64,000 nt of DNA from Paragyromitra xinjiangensis (taxonomy: Eukaryota; Ascomycota; Pezizomycetes; Pezizales; Discinaceae), in contig JBCAMK010000001.1 in assembly GCA_038503065.1 (NCBI GenBank), positions 2,852,001 through 2,916,000 on the forward strand, written 5' to 3'. This document shows, piece after piece, positions 34,240 through 46,718 of the stretch. Within the stretch, counting starts at the first letter, position 1. Each line of letters starts with the position of its first letter. The translations under genes and the position numbers were made by a program. The notes under the pieces were generated by a model. That model was not told where the DNA came from. It saw nothing but the letters and a program-made list of their open reading frames with translations, and ran no database searches.

Positions 34240-37200
34240 GTTAGGCGAGCGAGAAGAATATGCAGAACCGGAGATAATGACTTCTCGAAGATCCATAAGG
34301 CGTAAGGCTTGGAATTTCGAATTAAATGGTCTCATTGGTGGCGGCGGTCTGAATTAAAGGCCGTGTATGAATATTGGCTAGTTATTGGTCGCAATCTTCT
34401 TTGTTTGATATCAGAATTTTATTTTATTTTCTTCTTGGTGGCGCAGGTGTTGCAAAACGAACTACCCTGTCACATCGCTTCGGCGTCTGCCGACCCAGCA
34501 TATCTCCACGTTCTCTCGAATAGATAACGTCCCCAACAGAAAAATTCTGATAATTTCCAGCGAAACATTGCATATATGCATCACAAAAATGCACTTGTGG
34601 AGGAAGTGGATTGGGTTGATGTGGCCATTTAGGCTGTATAAATGTACTCTCTATGCGGGGAAATAAGCAACACATTCATGATTAGCGATCATCAGATCTT
34701 ATTTGGTGGCATATCCTCCAATGCACAAACCTCGAAGGAATGCCCACCTATGCACAGTAAAGTCCAAGCTGTCGCGTACGAGGAACTGTCAACCACCAAC
34801 CCACTGATCTGTACATTGGGAAGAATCTTACATAGGATCCAGCACAGTTGGCCATATTTTTTATAGCTCCCTAACGCTTTGTTTTTCTTGGTTTGCGTAA
34901 TGCGAAACGTGTAGCCAGTCACCTCTTGTGTGTTAATCATGCCCCATCACTCGGTAATTTTCTTTCCCGCACCTGCAACGACTGAAAAACTCAAGAAAAA
35001 TCTGATCCCTAAAAACAATAAAAATCACTTGACGCATCAACCTCTTATTTTGCCGCTCACCTACAACCTACCACATCTCAACACCCGACAGGGACTACGT
35101 TTCTTTATTTCTCTCCTCGATGTTGAAAATTTGAAACAGTACCGCCACTGATCGAACTCGTGACCCTAGTGAGCAAAAGCAAGCTTGTGAGGGGGGTTGT
35201 TATATCGCCAAAAATATCAAGTTGGGTGAACCACCATAGATCATAACGGGTAGGAGCTCCAGATTCTCTATGAATGAAAGAAGTCACACCATGCATCATC
35301 ACGCGAGGAGGCGGGGAGCATACTTAGATCGACCGAAGGATATGTGTATACCATAACGTATAACCCCCTCAGCTACGCGTACGTATGATGCTAGTAGTAT
35401 CGATTACAATAGCATGCATGATGAATACTAGCCGAAAACAAAGCCTAGGAGAGAAAACGAAGGAAAAGAAAAGTCTTCACAACTCAAACCCAAAACCAAT
35501 GAGCAGAGTTTCTACAAACAAAAATTACCTAGCAGTTAAGTAGCCAGAACCTAAATACTTAGCGAAACCAAAGACTGTCGGCGCGTAAAAGTTGCCTATT
35601 TTCGGTATCCGGAAAAAGGCTCCTAGGCCAAAAACCAAATTTCGGGGTTAGAAACAGCATCCTAGGGAAAGGAAAAATGTATAACAGCTCCCCCAATACT
35701 AGTTAGAAGACTCTAGGGGAAATTCCGATCGTATCTGGCTCAACTACAGCTCAACACGATCAGTCAAAAGAATAATTCTACAAAATGAAGTACGGCTACA
35801 TGATAAAGTTAGTAATATCGTAAACCAATCATTGACTTCATTGTGAGCGGGAGCGGTCTCCGTAGCAGCCATACCACCTGTCACTGCCTTTTTACTGATC
35901 CTCAATTGCGCCAAATTTAGTGCAAAATCTAATTTTATAGGTATTCTCTAAACTTAGCAGGATCTTCCAACCAACCCCAAAGGCAGAACGATCATCAGAT
36001 TCCGAAGCTCTTCGCCATCGATCCTTTCTTTCCATACCATCTGGAAACAACAAAATGAAGAGAAAACCCCCTATAGCTACCGATTGTAAGATGAGGTTAG
36101 AAGCTTGTTTTGAAGGTACTGAAATTGCTCTAGGTGGTAGGGCTAGGCGGGAAATCAGCCACGGAGTATGGAGCTTGAGGAGTTTCAAAATCGAGTGACG
36201 TAGGGGGTTGACACTCCTTCAGGGGCACGGCCTCAACCACGTTGTGCATTGCAGCCGACTAAACCATGCTCGGACCAGAGTAATAAGATCGATTGTCGCC
36301 AGTCGCGCTTGCTCCATAGAGTCCGTGCGGTCCGTGCGGGTCGGCCCATGATGCCGCAAAGACCCGGGCTTATTGCCAGAATGCTAGGCAATTTTTAATA
36401 TTGCTATACAATCTGATTGGGCAAAACTCCGCCGCCTTTTGAAATAAGCCTGGGTTCTTAACTCCAGCCTTTACGGCACGTTCGTGATACCGTCCGTGCG
36501 GCTGAAATATGTCACCGTGACGTAGATTGGACCAACGAGCCGCAAGCACAACTGTCGTGATCAACTTTCCACCTTGTGCTACGCTACGAGACTAGACCAC
36601 AGATCGAAGGCCTCCTTGCTATCCTTGACTAATCCCGACTGCAGACGCATCTTAATCTCGTGCTTCTTTCACAGCTCGATGGCCATTCCAAAACATCGTT
36701 GGCACCTACATACTCTTGATATCCATAGCTGTGATGAAGGACAGAGTATATTTGTCGAGTATTCCACTAATGATCGGCAAGTGGTTTGGGTGAGCGATGC
36801 TAATAGGTTCGATCCAACTTAGGCGATAAGTTATCCAATCCTAATTGATATATAAAGATAGAGTACTCAAGGGTACTGGAATTCAATGACAGAATTAGCA
36901 TGTGTTTCTTGGTTCTGGTTGTTAGTCAACCTGATCTCTATCATCGGAGCCCTACAGCCAATGACGTGAGACCAATAGTTGTGGAGTGCGGTTCAAAATG
37001 GATGATGTGTCAAATTAAGGCAAACAAATACCGTCCAATACCCAACAAAGAGCGAGAGCACGCAGTAAAGCTTGTCTTTTACCTTCGTCTCAGCTTTTTT
37101 CAAGATAATACGTGTGAAGAACCATGAAGCGATGAGAGCGATGCCCATTATTTGTGCAGAAGGGATCAACACTCGATCACCCAGAAGCATCAACCACAAA

Positions 37201-39182
37201 CGGCCAATAAGATCAGAAAAACACAATGTCGATTTGCTAATAATGCGACAAGACAAACAAAGCGGATCGGGGAAACCGTTGATCGCGAAAGCTCATCCTA
37301 TGAAAGATCTCCCAACTTTAAACCAACCTCCCCTGCATCGATCTGTGCCGAACTTCCGTGGTGTGTATTTTCTGGATTATTTCCCAGTTCAATAAAGAAT
37401 TCTGCAGTCTGCAGGCAAGTTAACATTCCCGAGCCAAAGCAAAGTCTTGCTGGCGTGGATATGCGCATTCCAGAAAGACTCATATTGTGATGGCTGATTT
37501 AAGGTTGGTAGGCACCGCTTCTAGGCACTGCCCCGAAGCACTGGTGGCTGTGCTAGCCCCGCATGCGGCGACTCGGACAGTTCGAAAAGCCATGCTGTCC
37601 CGTATGCCATCATCTTTTACTACAACGCAGATCACTCCTACTTTAGTAGAACAGCAAGTCAGACATTATTTTCCAGAGTTCTGTCAGGCACCCGCTTAAC
37701 GGGCATCGTGCAGTGCGCATAACCTGCATAATCGCTGAATCTGCAAAAACCAGAAATTTGCCCGGAAAAATTAAGGCTTGCGGTGAGTAAGGACCCTGTG
37801 CGCCAGTAAACCACAACTAGGTGTCAGCTTGCCGCGTGCTGAAGCGCTGCAGCCACAGCCTTTAGAGTGGTCGTGGCGTTCCATACCACCAGCAAATTCG
37901 CAACCTTTCGTAGTGACACGCATATATGAGACACTGGTGCGCTAATTCCTAGATGAGGGGTAAACAAACATCAACTACCAAGACGTTCCCCTGAGAAGTA
38001 GGATGAGCAAAAGGGTAACCTACATGCATCCCCTTTTTAGCACTGCGGATGAGGTATTTTGGACTAGCTGTGATCAGGTTAGACTTGGCAGGAACATGGC
38101 ATGGCGGATGCCGCCGAGCATCTGTTCGTGTCTATGGACAAGCTTTGCCAACTGGCCTGGCGCGAAAATCGAAACCCAAATCACATCGTTACCCAAGAAA
38201 CCTATGAGCATCGATCCTCTATAAAAAGCAATCATGCATGCATAAAATTCGGGGAAAAGGGACCACTCATAATAGGCAGGGTAAAAAGCGCGGTGCCCGC
38301 GGTCTTGGTGCCCGACGGCGTTATCAGCTGTTTTCAAGATGTTCAAACAACAAAAATTTCAGGCCAAGGCTGATCCTTGAAATGCCATGAATTTTTAATA
38401 AAGTCACCCAGGGATCTGTATCAATCGTGCTACAGTTGCAATTGAGCCGTGATTGTCCCGGCCTCGTCGTGAGGCTTTTAAGATAGGGGACCCCTCTGAG
38501 AAACCTTGACGCATCTGAGTTTTTCTTCGGTGAAGTTGTTCTGTAACGTGGAAAGTTTTGGACTGGTGCGTCATTATATGATGTCCCACACGGGGCCGAC
38601 CATGCAATAGATCAGCCCGGTTTACTCCTCTTTGAGGCCTGGGGCTCGGTCTCGGTTATTTGGGCCGTGCCTTCGTATGTAGGTACCCCAATGGGTAGAG
38701 GCCCGAAGGGTGAACCCCTGACGACACCACTATACCCACCCTGTGTCACCCCCACAATCCGCAAGGCAGCATTCCGCACTGATTCCAGAGCCCCATGATG
38801 ACCCATCTTCTGTGGGGAAGATATCCGTGGCCCGCGTTGTGCTAGGCAGCATAAGTGGTGTTGTGCTGAAGCACGCGACTATCCTATGAAAGGTCCTGCA
38901 TGACAAGAATGGCCCCTGCCTGCTTTGGGCTGGCACATCTTGGTCTGGAATGTATATAATCACCCTCGCGCCCTTCGCCATACTCCCTTTTGCCTTCCAA
39001 ATGTCAGCCTGTCTTCGGCCGAACCTCTCACTATATCGATCGATCGATCATCTGTCTAACACTGCCTTATCTGCCTGATAGTCAGGTACCCCTCTTCCGG
39101 CTTTGCGGTACACTATACTTTCTCCCGATATAAGCCTTACCATCGATCTGGAACGAAATAAACCCTGCAATTCTTATCCACG
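34240..39182. other. 5-kb gene-poor region
   Basis: No intact gene was found. A 24-bp sequence at 34933-34956 recurs at 52479-52502 with one mismatch. An imperfect inverted repeat with GTCCGTGCGG and GGGCTTATT elements spans about 36315-36505. On the minus strand, two stretches (38346-38074 and 37256-36993) read like pieces of a multi-pass membrane protein but are separated by stops. The last 100 bp are the promoter side of the small gene at 39.2 kb. Confidence 0.45.
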
Positions 39183-39545
39183 ATGACCTCTCCCCGCAGT
39201 TCACACTCTCCTCACCGAGTGTCTTCCCTCGAGTCACTATCCACATCCTCCTCATATGCCTCTCTACCTCCGACGGCAAACACCTCAACGCGGTCTACCC
39301 TCGAACAGATGAAATCACATTCTTCGAAGGCACCACTACAGAAGAAAGCAAGATTCGCCGATAACCCACTTACGGGAACATACTACACTCATAATGAGAA
39401 ATCATTAAGGAAACCAAGCAAAAATCTCACCAAGAAAATACTTCATGGTGCCGGCAATACACTCGGATTTTTCTGCTGGTTGCTTTGTGCATCTTGTGTT
39501 CTCTCTGCTCCAAAGGAGGTGAAGTGGAGCGAGAAGTTACACTGA
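39183..39545 (+). CDS. small hypothetical protein with one hydrophobic segment
   Basis: A 120-aa single-exon frame. The N-terminal half is a Ser/Thr/Pro-rich, probably disordered region (MTSPRSSHSPHRVSSLESLS), followed by a basic stretch with KKARFADNPLTGTYYT. A single hydrophobic segment, GNTLGFFCWLLCASCVLSA, is followed by a short basic tail. This could be a tail-anchored or single-pass membrane protein. No family recognised. Supported by ATG context, composition bias and a T-rich 3' flank. Confidence 0.5.
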   Translation: MTSPRSSHSPHRVSSLESLSTSSSYASLPPTANTSTRSTLEQMKSHSSKAPLQKKARFADNPLTGTYYTHNEKSLRKPSKNLTKKILHGAGNTLGFFCWLLCASCVLSAPKEVKWSEKLH

Positions 39546-41215
39546 ATTTGGGTAGATGGCAACGGAAAAGGTCGTGGTTGATTTGCGTTTTACCTGGAGT
39601 TTTGCTTTTATGGAGTTTGGAAGGTTATTTGATTTTCATTTGTAGTAGGCTGTAAAAATATGTATTTCCATCGCTGTATGATATGCTGGGTGGTGATGTA
39701 TTGAATATGCTTATGGAAAATACCTAAGCAAGGAGTTTTGTGTTTTCTTTTTTTTGGGATTTTCGGGGAAATACGGGTTCGAGGTTTTTATCACAAACAC
39801 ACATGTATCTTCTCCTTTGTGCTGTATATTTTAGGGTTTCCTTGATAAAGAGCGCGAGTAGCTAAGCTCCAACCTCTATCGATTCTTTCTGAGTTATTCA
39901 TTTTATCCATATACAAAATAATATGAGCATGATTTTTTTCTTCCTTACAGTCAGCGCCGTTCACCTTATAGCACTCGAGCTAATTCGTATTTCAACGCAC
40001 GCTTCGAGTAGAATTCGCTAGGAATGGTCCTAGGTCGAATGAGGGAAATACAAATAGTAGGGATCCTTCTCTTGGCTTTGTTCTTACTTCAGCAGAATTC
40101 TGATTGGGACTTGAACTAATTTCCTCCGAGTTACGTAAGTGTCGCCAATAAGTTTAACAACTGATAAGACCATCCAACCACAAGCTTTCCAGGCTATACT
40201 TCTATCTTTTCTTGGTGACCTACATATTTAAGGCGTGGCCTGGGCGAAGATGAAACTTCGAGCCTCAACTTTGGTTTCGACCAACTATAACCCTAACCTT
40301 CCCTCAGCGGGGATGGCTACTTCAGCCTGGTGAGTGCAGCCACTCGACGACTAATGGGAACATGACTATTGCATGGACTGCCTAAAACCCAAGTCAGTTA
40401 GGGCCATCATTAGGTAGCATATATTCCTTGTGTTAAAAGTGATATATTGCGGTTATCGCGTCTGCATTAAGACAACCCTAACAGCTGATAGGTTCAAGAA
40501 ACCGCTTCTGCTATGGTTCAGGCGCATGATCATGCAGAGCAAATACATACCTGATCCATGCTACAACATATACAATGTAGCCTTTCTCACCCAGCATGTC
40601 TACATCTGGGTATTGATTTTCACCTTTTTTGTCCAATTCCACCCTAGGCCCGGAACGATAATTACAATAGCAGAAAATTTTGGCGGTAGATCACGTATTA
40701 GTCGGTTTTACGGGCGGTAAAGCTAGATACCCAAGATTCAGAGTTCGGGCCTATGAAGCGCTTAACTTTAATGTTATACCTTTTATTCTTAGATGTTCTA
40801 ACTTCTGGTAAGACGCCTAGCACACACAACTTGTCAAAATCATCCAATTTAATCATAGATCCGTCTTGGGGTCTCGTAGGTCCTCTACAAAAACCACTCG
40901 TGTGTGTTTTACGAAAAATGATATTAAGGGTTGAGGGACTCGCCGCTGAGACATCCGATATGCAATACATAAAGTAGGTACTCCCGCTGCATACATTCCA
41001 AAACAGCAGGTAACTGTTTAATCTAGCCGATAGGGGCTGAGTGGAGACCCAAAATAGTTGTGGCTTTGTGGATCAAGCCGTGCTACCTAACGAACACGCG
41101 CTGTCAGGGGCTGGTCAAGTGAACATATTTAAAAAGTGTGGTATAGCCATTCTCTGCGTCCATATCCGCGGGCTATTATCCCATACTCTACCTGTTCACT
41201 GTACTATATCTCGCT
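39546..41215. other. intergenic, no gene seen
   Basis: 3' flank of the small gene and upstream region of the paralogue-A gene. A 96-aa plus-strand frame (40430-40720) and its opposite-strand neighbours show no resemblance to known families. Confidence 0.45.
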
Positions 41216-43106
41216 ATGCCACGTGCACAAACGAGTCGAATATTGCCAACGGTTGAGACTCTCAGAGAGAACAACATTACGATATTTCATGAACCAGATA
41301 AGAGCCGCTGGCCAGATTACGTTAGGGAACTGGAGTTAAAGCTGGTTAGCTCTTTTGCTGGGTTGATTCCAGAGAGTGCGGTTAGTAAGCTAAAAGAATT
41401 GTACACAATTTTGATTTAATGGGAACTAACTGCTTTGGTAGTTGGATGAAGAAATCTCATGGGGGCCTACAGGATTGCCATCCGACGCGGTCGAGCTGGG
41501 CACTAGTGGACGAGCTAAGATGAAGCCAAAAGAAGAAAAGGTTGAATTTGCACAGAAGATTAATAGAGAATGTCAAGAAATTCTTGAAAGTGGAACCGAT
41601 AATGAAGCAAGTTGGTGTGATATTTGGCGAGAAATATTTCATAAGATTTTGATCGAGGGTAAAAGGGGTCAAACGTAAGTTATCATAGTCGAGGTTCGTT
41701 TTGACAAGAGCTTTCACTGATAGGCCCTTTAATCAGGCATGGTCCGTTCAGAATGTAAGACTACTTTGATTCCCTGATATTGAGCGGACGAAGCGGCGAC
41801 TAAATTCGGATAGGGCGGCCGGAAAACCATTTTCCGTGACGACTCGTGAGCGCCTCTTTGATGTAGAGAAATGCCAGCTAACCCATCCTACACCTGACTA
41901 CACGCTTGGGTTTACAACCTTTTGCCATACAGTCAATGATGCCGACGGCCACAAGAAAAGCAAGTGCTTTGATCAGGTTGTCCTTGATAAGTTGTTGGAG
42001 AATCCGGACAACCGAATACTCTCATCGCCTTTTGGTCGTGATAAGAAACTCTGTTTCCCATGGGCGATTTTTGAGGGCAAATCCATAAAGCGTGCCAAGG
42101 CTCGGCTCCGTCCTCTTGCAGAATGTCAAGCTGCAAATGCCGGGGTCAAGTGTCTTCGGATTCTTGAAAAACTAAAAAAGAGCGTCAGCCTACCTCAAGG
42201 ACACTCTGGGAAGAAGGAAATGAAGGAGGCATTACCAATCCCATGCTTCACATGTCACGGCGGAGAATGGTACTTGTGGATCTGCTATAGAAGCGGGTAC
42301 AATGACGACGGAATGCCCACATATGTAACGATTCCCCTCGTTACATCCCTTAGTTTTTGTTATGTCGCTGTCAGCCGATCTAATCATTAATAGAATCTCG
42401 ACAAAGTTTTCAGAGGTGATATGAATGAGATGTGGTCATGCATGCAGCTTTTGCATATTATAGAAAATCTGAAGAACTGGGCGCTAGATATATTCAAGCC
42501 ATGGGTTAACGAGTACTTAAGTGTTTGTATTCGGCTTATGAATCAAAAGAAAACTCGTCAGCTCACACAGTATGTTAATTACCCTTTCCCCTCGCGGAGC
42601 GTAAGCTAAAATATAAAGTCCCGAGAAACTTCCACAGCAGAACCAACACCTCAACCTTCCTCGCGATGACATCGACGAAAGTGGACACAGCGATTGCGAC
42701 TCAGGGATTGTAGTAAATGATAGAGAAGGAAAATATAGGAGGGAAGAAGAGGATGAAGAGAAATATCTAGTGGAACCCAAACCTTCGCTAAGCCGGTAAG
42801 TTTATCACCTCCCCTCTGGTAGAGCGTGCATGTGGGCTAAGTAGGATACGAAGACCACCAGGTCCCTTGCCCCAAGGGCGAATGATCGAATTCTATGGGG
42901 GCGGTTCTTCTGAGGATGACACCTCTCAGTCTGAGGACGAATTTAATGACTCAGGAATTGTGGAAGATTGGGATAGCGAATTTGAAGAGAAGGAATATGA
43001 GGGTACGAGTAAACGGGAGGAGCAGATGGAGAAAAAGCCGGAGCCGAGGAGATCGGACAGAATTAAGGGTATCCTAAAGTACAAAAAATTATCATATCGA
43101 GTATGA
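41216..43106 (+). CDS. unknown protein with PD-(D/E)XK-like core (paralogue A)
   Basis: Seven exons chain in frame to 508 aa: 41216-41380, 41442-41674, 41737-41754 (an 18-nt microexon), 41814-42324, 42394-42573, 42638-42795, 42845-43106. The N-terminal LRENNITIFHEPDKSRWPDY block and ECQEIL...WCDIWREIFHKIL helix are shared with paralogue B. The core (about 150-300) has PDYTLGFTT (D167), CFPWAIFEGK (E226, K228), ECQAANAGVKCL and CFTCHGGEWYLWICYRSG. The D...ExK arrangement and the QAANA helix recall fungal PD-(D/E)XK nuclease-like proteins; this is my inference. A LDKVF...LKNWALDIFKPWV segment follows. The C-terminus is acidic (SEDEFNDSGIVEDWDSEFEE) and ends with basic RRSDRIKGILKYKK. Exon 6 borders are less certain than the others. 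Confidence 0.75.
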
Positions 43107-43756
43107 TGGCTTGGTGCTGAGTGTTATGTTACCTGGATCATGCTATATTGGGTTTCTGTTCTTATTTTGTCCCCTAAGATTACATCCAGTATTGTACACG
43201 TGTATAAATACATTGGCTAGGACTGCGCCGTTAAATTTATATATGTGCATATATTTATTTATGTACGTGTCTTCTTGGACGTAGTATCTCTCTTGACCGG
43301 ATCTATAATAAATTCATTTCATGTGCTTGCAAACATGCGATCGCGAGTAGCCTCACACCGTAAGACGTATCATGATTCCGATATTACAACATGTTCTAAT
43401 TACTAACTATATATCTTCTAGATGTTGCAGAAATTTTTATGCTACCATCCCTATTGATATTTCAGATCTATTTCCGGGAGCTTTAAACCCCTTTCCACTT
43501 GTTTCTGGATTCGGAGCACTAGTTTGCCGACTTTGTTTGGTCATTCCTTCTAGCGTATTTTCATGTTCTGCTCTCGTCTGGTTCACTATATGATTTTTGT
43601 GGGATAGATTTGCCAGTGCTAACTTCAGACTTGTGGTTCCCTTCCCTTCCATGATTAATACGTTTGAAACCATACTCCTCCTAGCTAATTCATGAATAAT
43701 CACTCGGCGAACTAGTCGTGGGGTTTATTGATTGATTGATTGATTGGTAGTAGCTA

Positions 43757-43794
<38 letters not shown>

Positions 43795-46718
43795 ATTCAT
43801 ACACGCATCCAACCCTTAGGCTATGGTGGCTGAAGTTTGTTGAAGCTGATTGATTGATTGACTGATGGTCCATGCAAGCGGCTAGCTATCGCGATCGGGT
43901 GTTTATTGAAGCACCCGTATCCATTATATCTAAAACTTGTAAAGCGCCCCGCTATGTATATAGTGGAGGTTAATACACGTGAGGTTTGTTGGATATTTGC
44001 TTCTTTTCGTGCCGCATCTGGCTCTGTTCCTGTTATTTGGCCTTATTACTTCCTCCACCTACGTAGGGCTTCTTATGCCTAAGTAAGCCTCTCTATTCAG
44101 GTTTCTTACTATTCCTCACCTGTTCTGGATTTTTTTGACTCCAAATTATTCGGCACTTATTTAGCGTATTTAATTTTGAGGTTGTTTTGGCTATGGGCTT
44201 GGAGGTGCTGACCGGTGAGGCATGTGGTGGAAGTCACCTAATTGGCTGATTAGCAGGATATAATTCTTCCTCTGCTTCGCTTTTCTCTTCTGTATCTAAT
44301 ATATCATGCCTTCCACAGAAGCAGCGAATCTCACCTCTTGCGATAGATTTCAGATTTCCTAAAACTCTATACTTGAATCGGGAGCCTGGCGGGAGCCAAT
44401 CATAATTGACTTAGTCGATCGCGCAGTGGATATATTCTTCAGGGGTTTTAGTCCCTTCCACCATTTGAATCAATCGGCCCACTATCCGGTGGTTTATGCT
44501 CTATAATTTGTGCAGTGTAGCTATGACATTTGATTGCCATTTTCAAGCCACTTTGGAGTAGCGTACGTTGAGTATACGTAATTAATAAACCCCAGTTCTC
44601 AAGGAAACAGGCCCCGGCCCTTGTGATCGTTTAGAGCACCATGATCTGCCCGGGTGGAATTTCAGAAATTCGCCGAACCCCATGGCCACCCAACAAAGAT
44701 TGGGCAGCAAGGCTACCGTAGGGTCCGTTGAAATTCGTTCGGGCGCTAGTGGGTGGAACATGTTGATATCCTGTGTTTTTTGGAAACTACGATGCTAAAA
44801 AACTCCCTAACGGTATACGTATCAACCCAACCCTTGGTGGATTGATTAGTTGTTTACGAGGAAAGACATGCACACGCTCCTAGCCACCAGCTCGATAACG
44901 TTTCAGAACTGTGGGTATCTGGTCCAACTTGCAGTAAAGCTCACGAACCTAAATATTCAGCTCGAGCTTAGTGGGAGGCCTGGGCTTATGGGCGGAATGG
45001 CTCGCGGGTATGCTCGGGCCGGACGAGTGGCCAACTTAAAGTTTGAATTCTGACGATGACTAGAATCTCGGCCGCTGGAGGTTAATACTTTCCTTATTCC
45101 GACGGAACCCGGAGTTGTGTCAAAATTCTCAAACGAATAACCCTTCCTAATGAATATCAAAGACCTTCCTAGGCATCCTCAGAGGGATCCTAGAGTATTC
45201 CGGAACATACACACCTTGACACTAAGAGCCTATAGTTGGTCTCGAACCCAAAGCCTAAGCTCCACACAAGCAAATCCTTGGTGTGTAAGATTGATTGAGG
45301 CTAACTGCAGGAATTTAGTCGTACTTGGATCCGGCATGTGGTATCTCTGCTCCTTCCGACCTGACGCTTCACCTTCGCTCGCGGAGGTGGGAGTTTAAGC
45401 GACGAGCCGCTTATTGATGGCTTTTGAAAAGATAAAACAAGGCACGGCGCGCAATTACCGCATAAAATGTGGGAGTTATATGAAAATTCCTATCGAGTGC
45501 CCCTTACTAGTGCTGATTCAGTTAAAACTACCTTTGAAATCTCCCCATTGGAGCCAGATTGCTCGGATTCTAAGGATACCCTTGTGATATTTTAGCCCTG
45601 GCTATATTCCAAAAGGGCAATTGAACCGTATTTAAATTACAAACATATGCGCATGTGAGGCGCTTATCTCCAATTATATATTTTTGTTGTTTCTATGCAT
45701 TTGGGGCGCTTAGATGCGACTCACAGCTGCCAATCTCGCTACCGCCGATTTCAATATGCTCCTAATCAGAGGTGTTTAGGAATGTCACAGTTCCCGCTCC
45801 CGCTCCCGCTCCCGCCCCAAAATCGCCCTGCACGTATGCGCAGAAGGCGCCACGAGGTATTTTTGAGACCTTCAGGCGCTGTGGGGAGTTTGTCCTATGT
45901 CACGAGAGCAGTTTCTGTTGGGAGCTGAGCCTCGAATAAAGGGGTCAAAAGGAGAAAAAGGCATCTTGATGTCACATGCACAGCCGAAATAGAAGAATCG
46001 TTGCCCATACTTAACGGATCTTTCAAGTGTCAGCGCAAGCAGTTGCTAACGTTAGCTCAAGCTCAACATACACACTAGTACACTGGCGAAAGGTTGTCTG
46101 AATACCAGTCTTAGTATCGATTATGGTAAAAGTGAATATATCGAGGCCAAAGAAGTTGGAAGCCTGCACCGCGGGTGAAAGACGCCCACCAGAACACATT
46201 TCCAGGGCTACCGAATGTCTTGATTGACCTTGGGGAATAATATCCCGTTCATTTTTTGACTTTGCTTCCCCACATACAGATCTAAAGCAAGTTGACAATG
46301 TTCCAGTAGACCCCTAGGTACCGCCCCATATGGCCTAAGATGCGGGAGGAACCGCCCCCCCCCAAAACAACCACTTGCATAGTTATCTCGAAATCATTGG
46401 GGCCGAGGATGTTTTCCCTTACGCCATAGGGTAGTGTAACGCCGCAGATCCTAAAATAGCGAGCGGCTTCTTGGTATAGCCGGCAAAAGCTGCGGGAGGC
46501 CTAAAATGATGTGACCTCCGCCCTTAAACTTAACTAGTATATAGAAAAGAAAGGGAGGGAGAAGAGCGGAACTAGCATGATTCAGCCGAATTGTACTACC
46601 AATGGAGCTCCTCGCTGCCAAAACATACCTACTCTTGCAAAGATATAGAGGCAGCAACATCGCCCATTTCGGAGTCACTTTTAGTTATCTTGATTTCTGA
46701 AGCCTACTACCTGCAGCC
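43107..46718. other. intergenic between the paralogues
   Basis: 3.6 kb without a supportable intact gene. It holds microsatellites at 43727-43794 and a (CCCGCT)n run at about 45793-45816. A stretch at 45172-45330 reads like a fragment of a coding sequence (NIHTLTLRAYSW ... RLIEANCRNLVVLG), possibly a leucine-rich or F-box relic. No second copy of the flanking genes is seen inside. Confidence 0.45.
43727..43794. repeat. compound microsatellite (TTGA)n and (AGT)n
   Basis: About five TTGA/ATTG units are followed, after a short spacer, by roughly twelve AGT units. A further GATT cluster lies at 43849-43864. Confidence 0.85.

Noticed and set aside
35140..35170. tRNA B-box-like sequence on the minus strand (GAGTTCGATC)
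   Set aside because: No matching A-box, acceptor stem or anticodon arm at the right distance could be formed.
37072..37490. Overlapping plus-strand frames of 107 and 112 aa
   Set aside because: They overlap in different frames and neither shows coding character; no start context.
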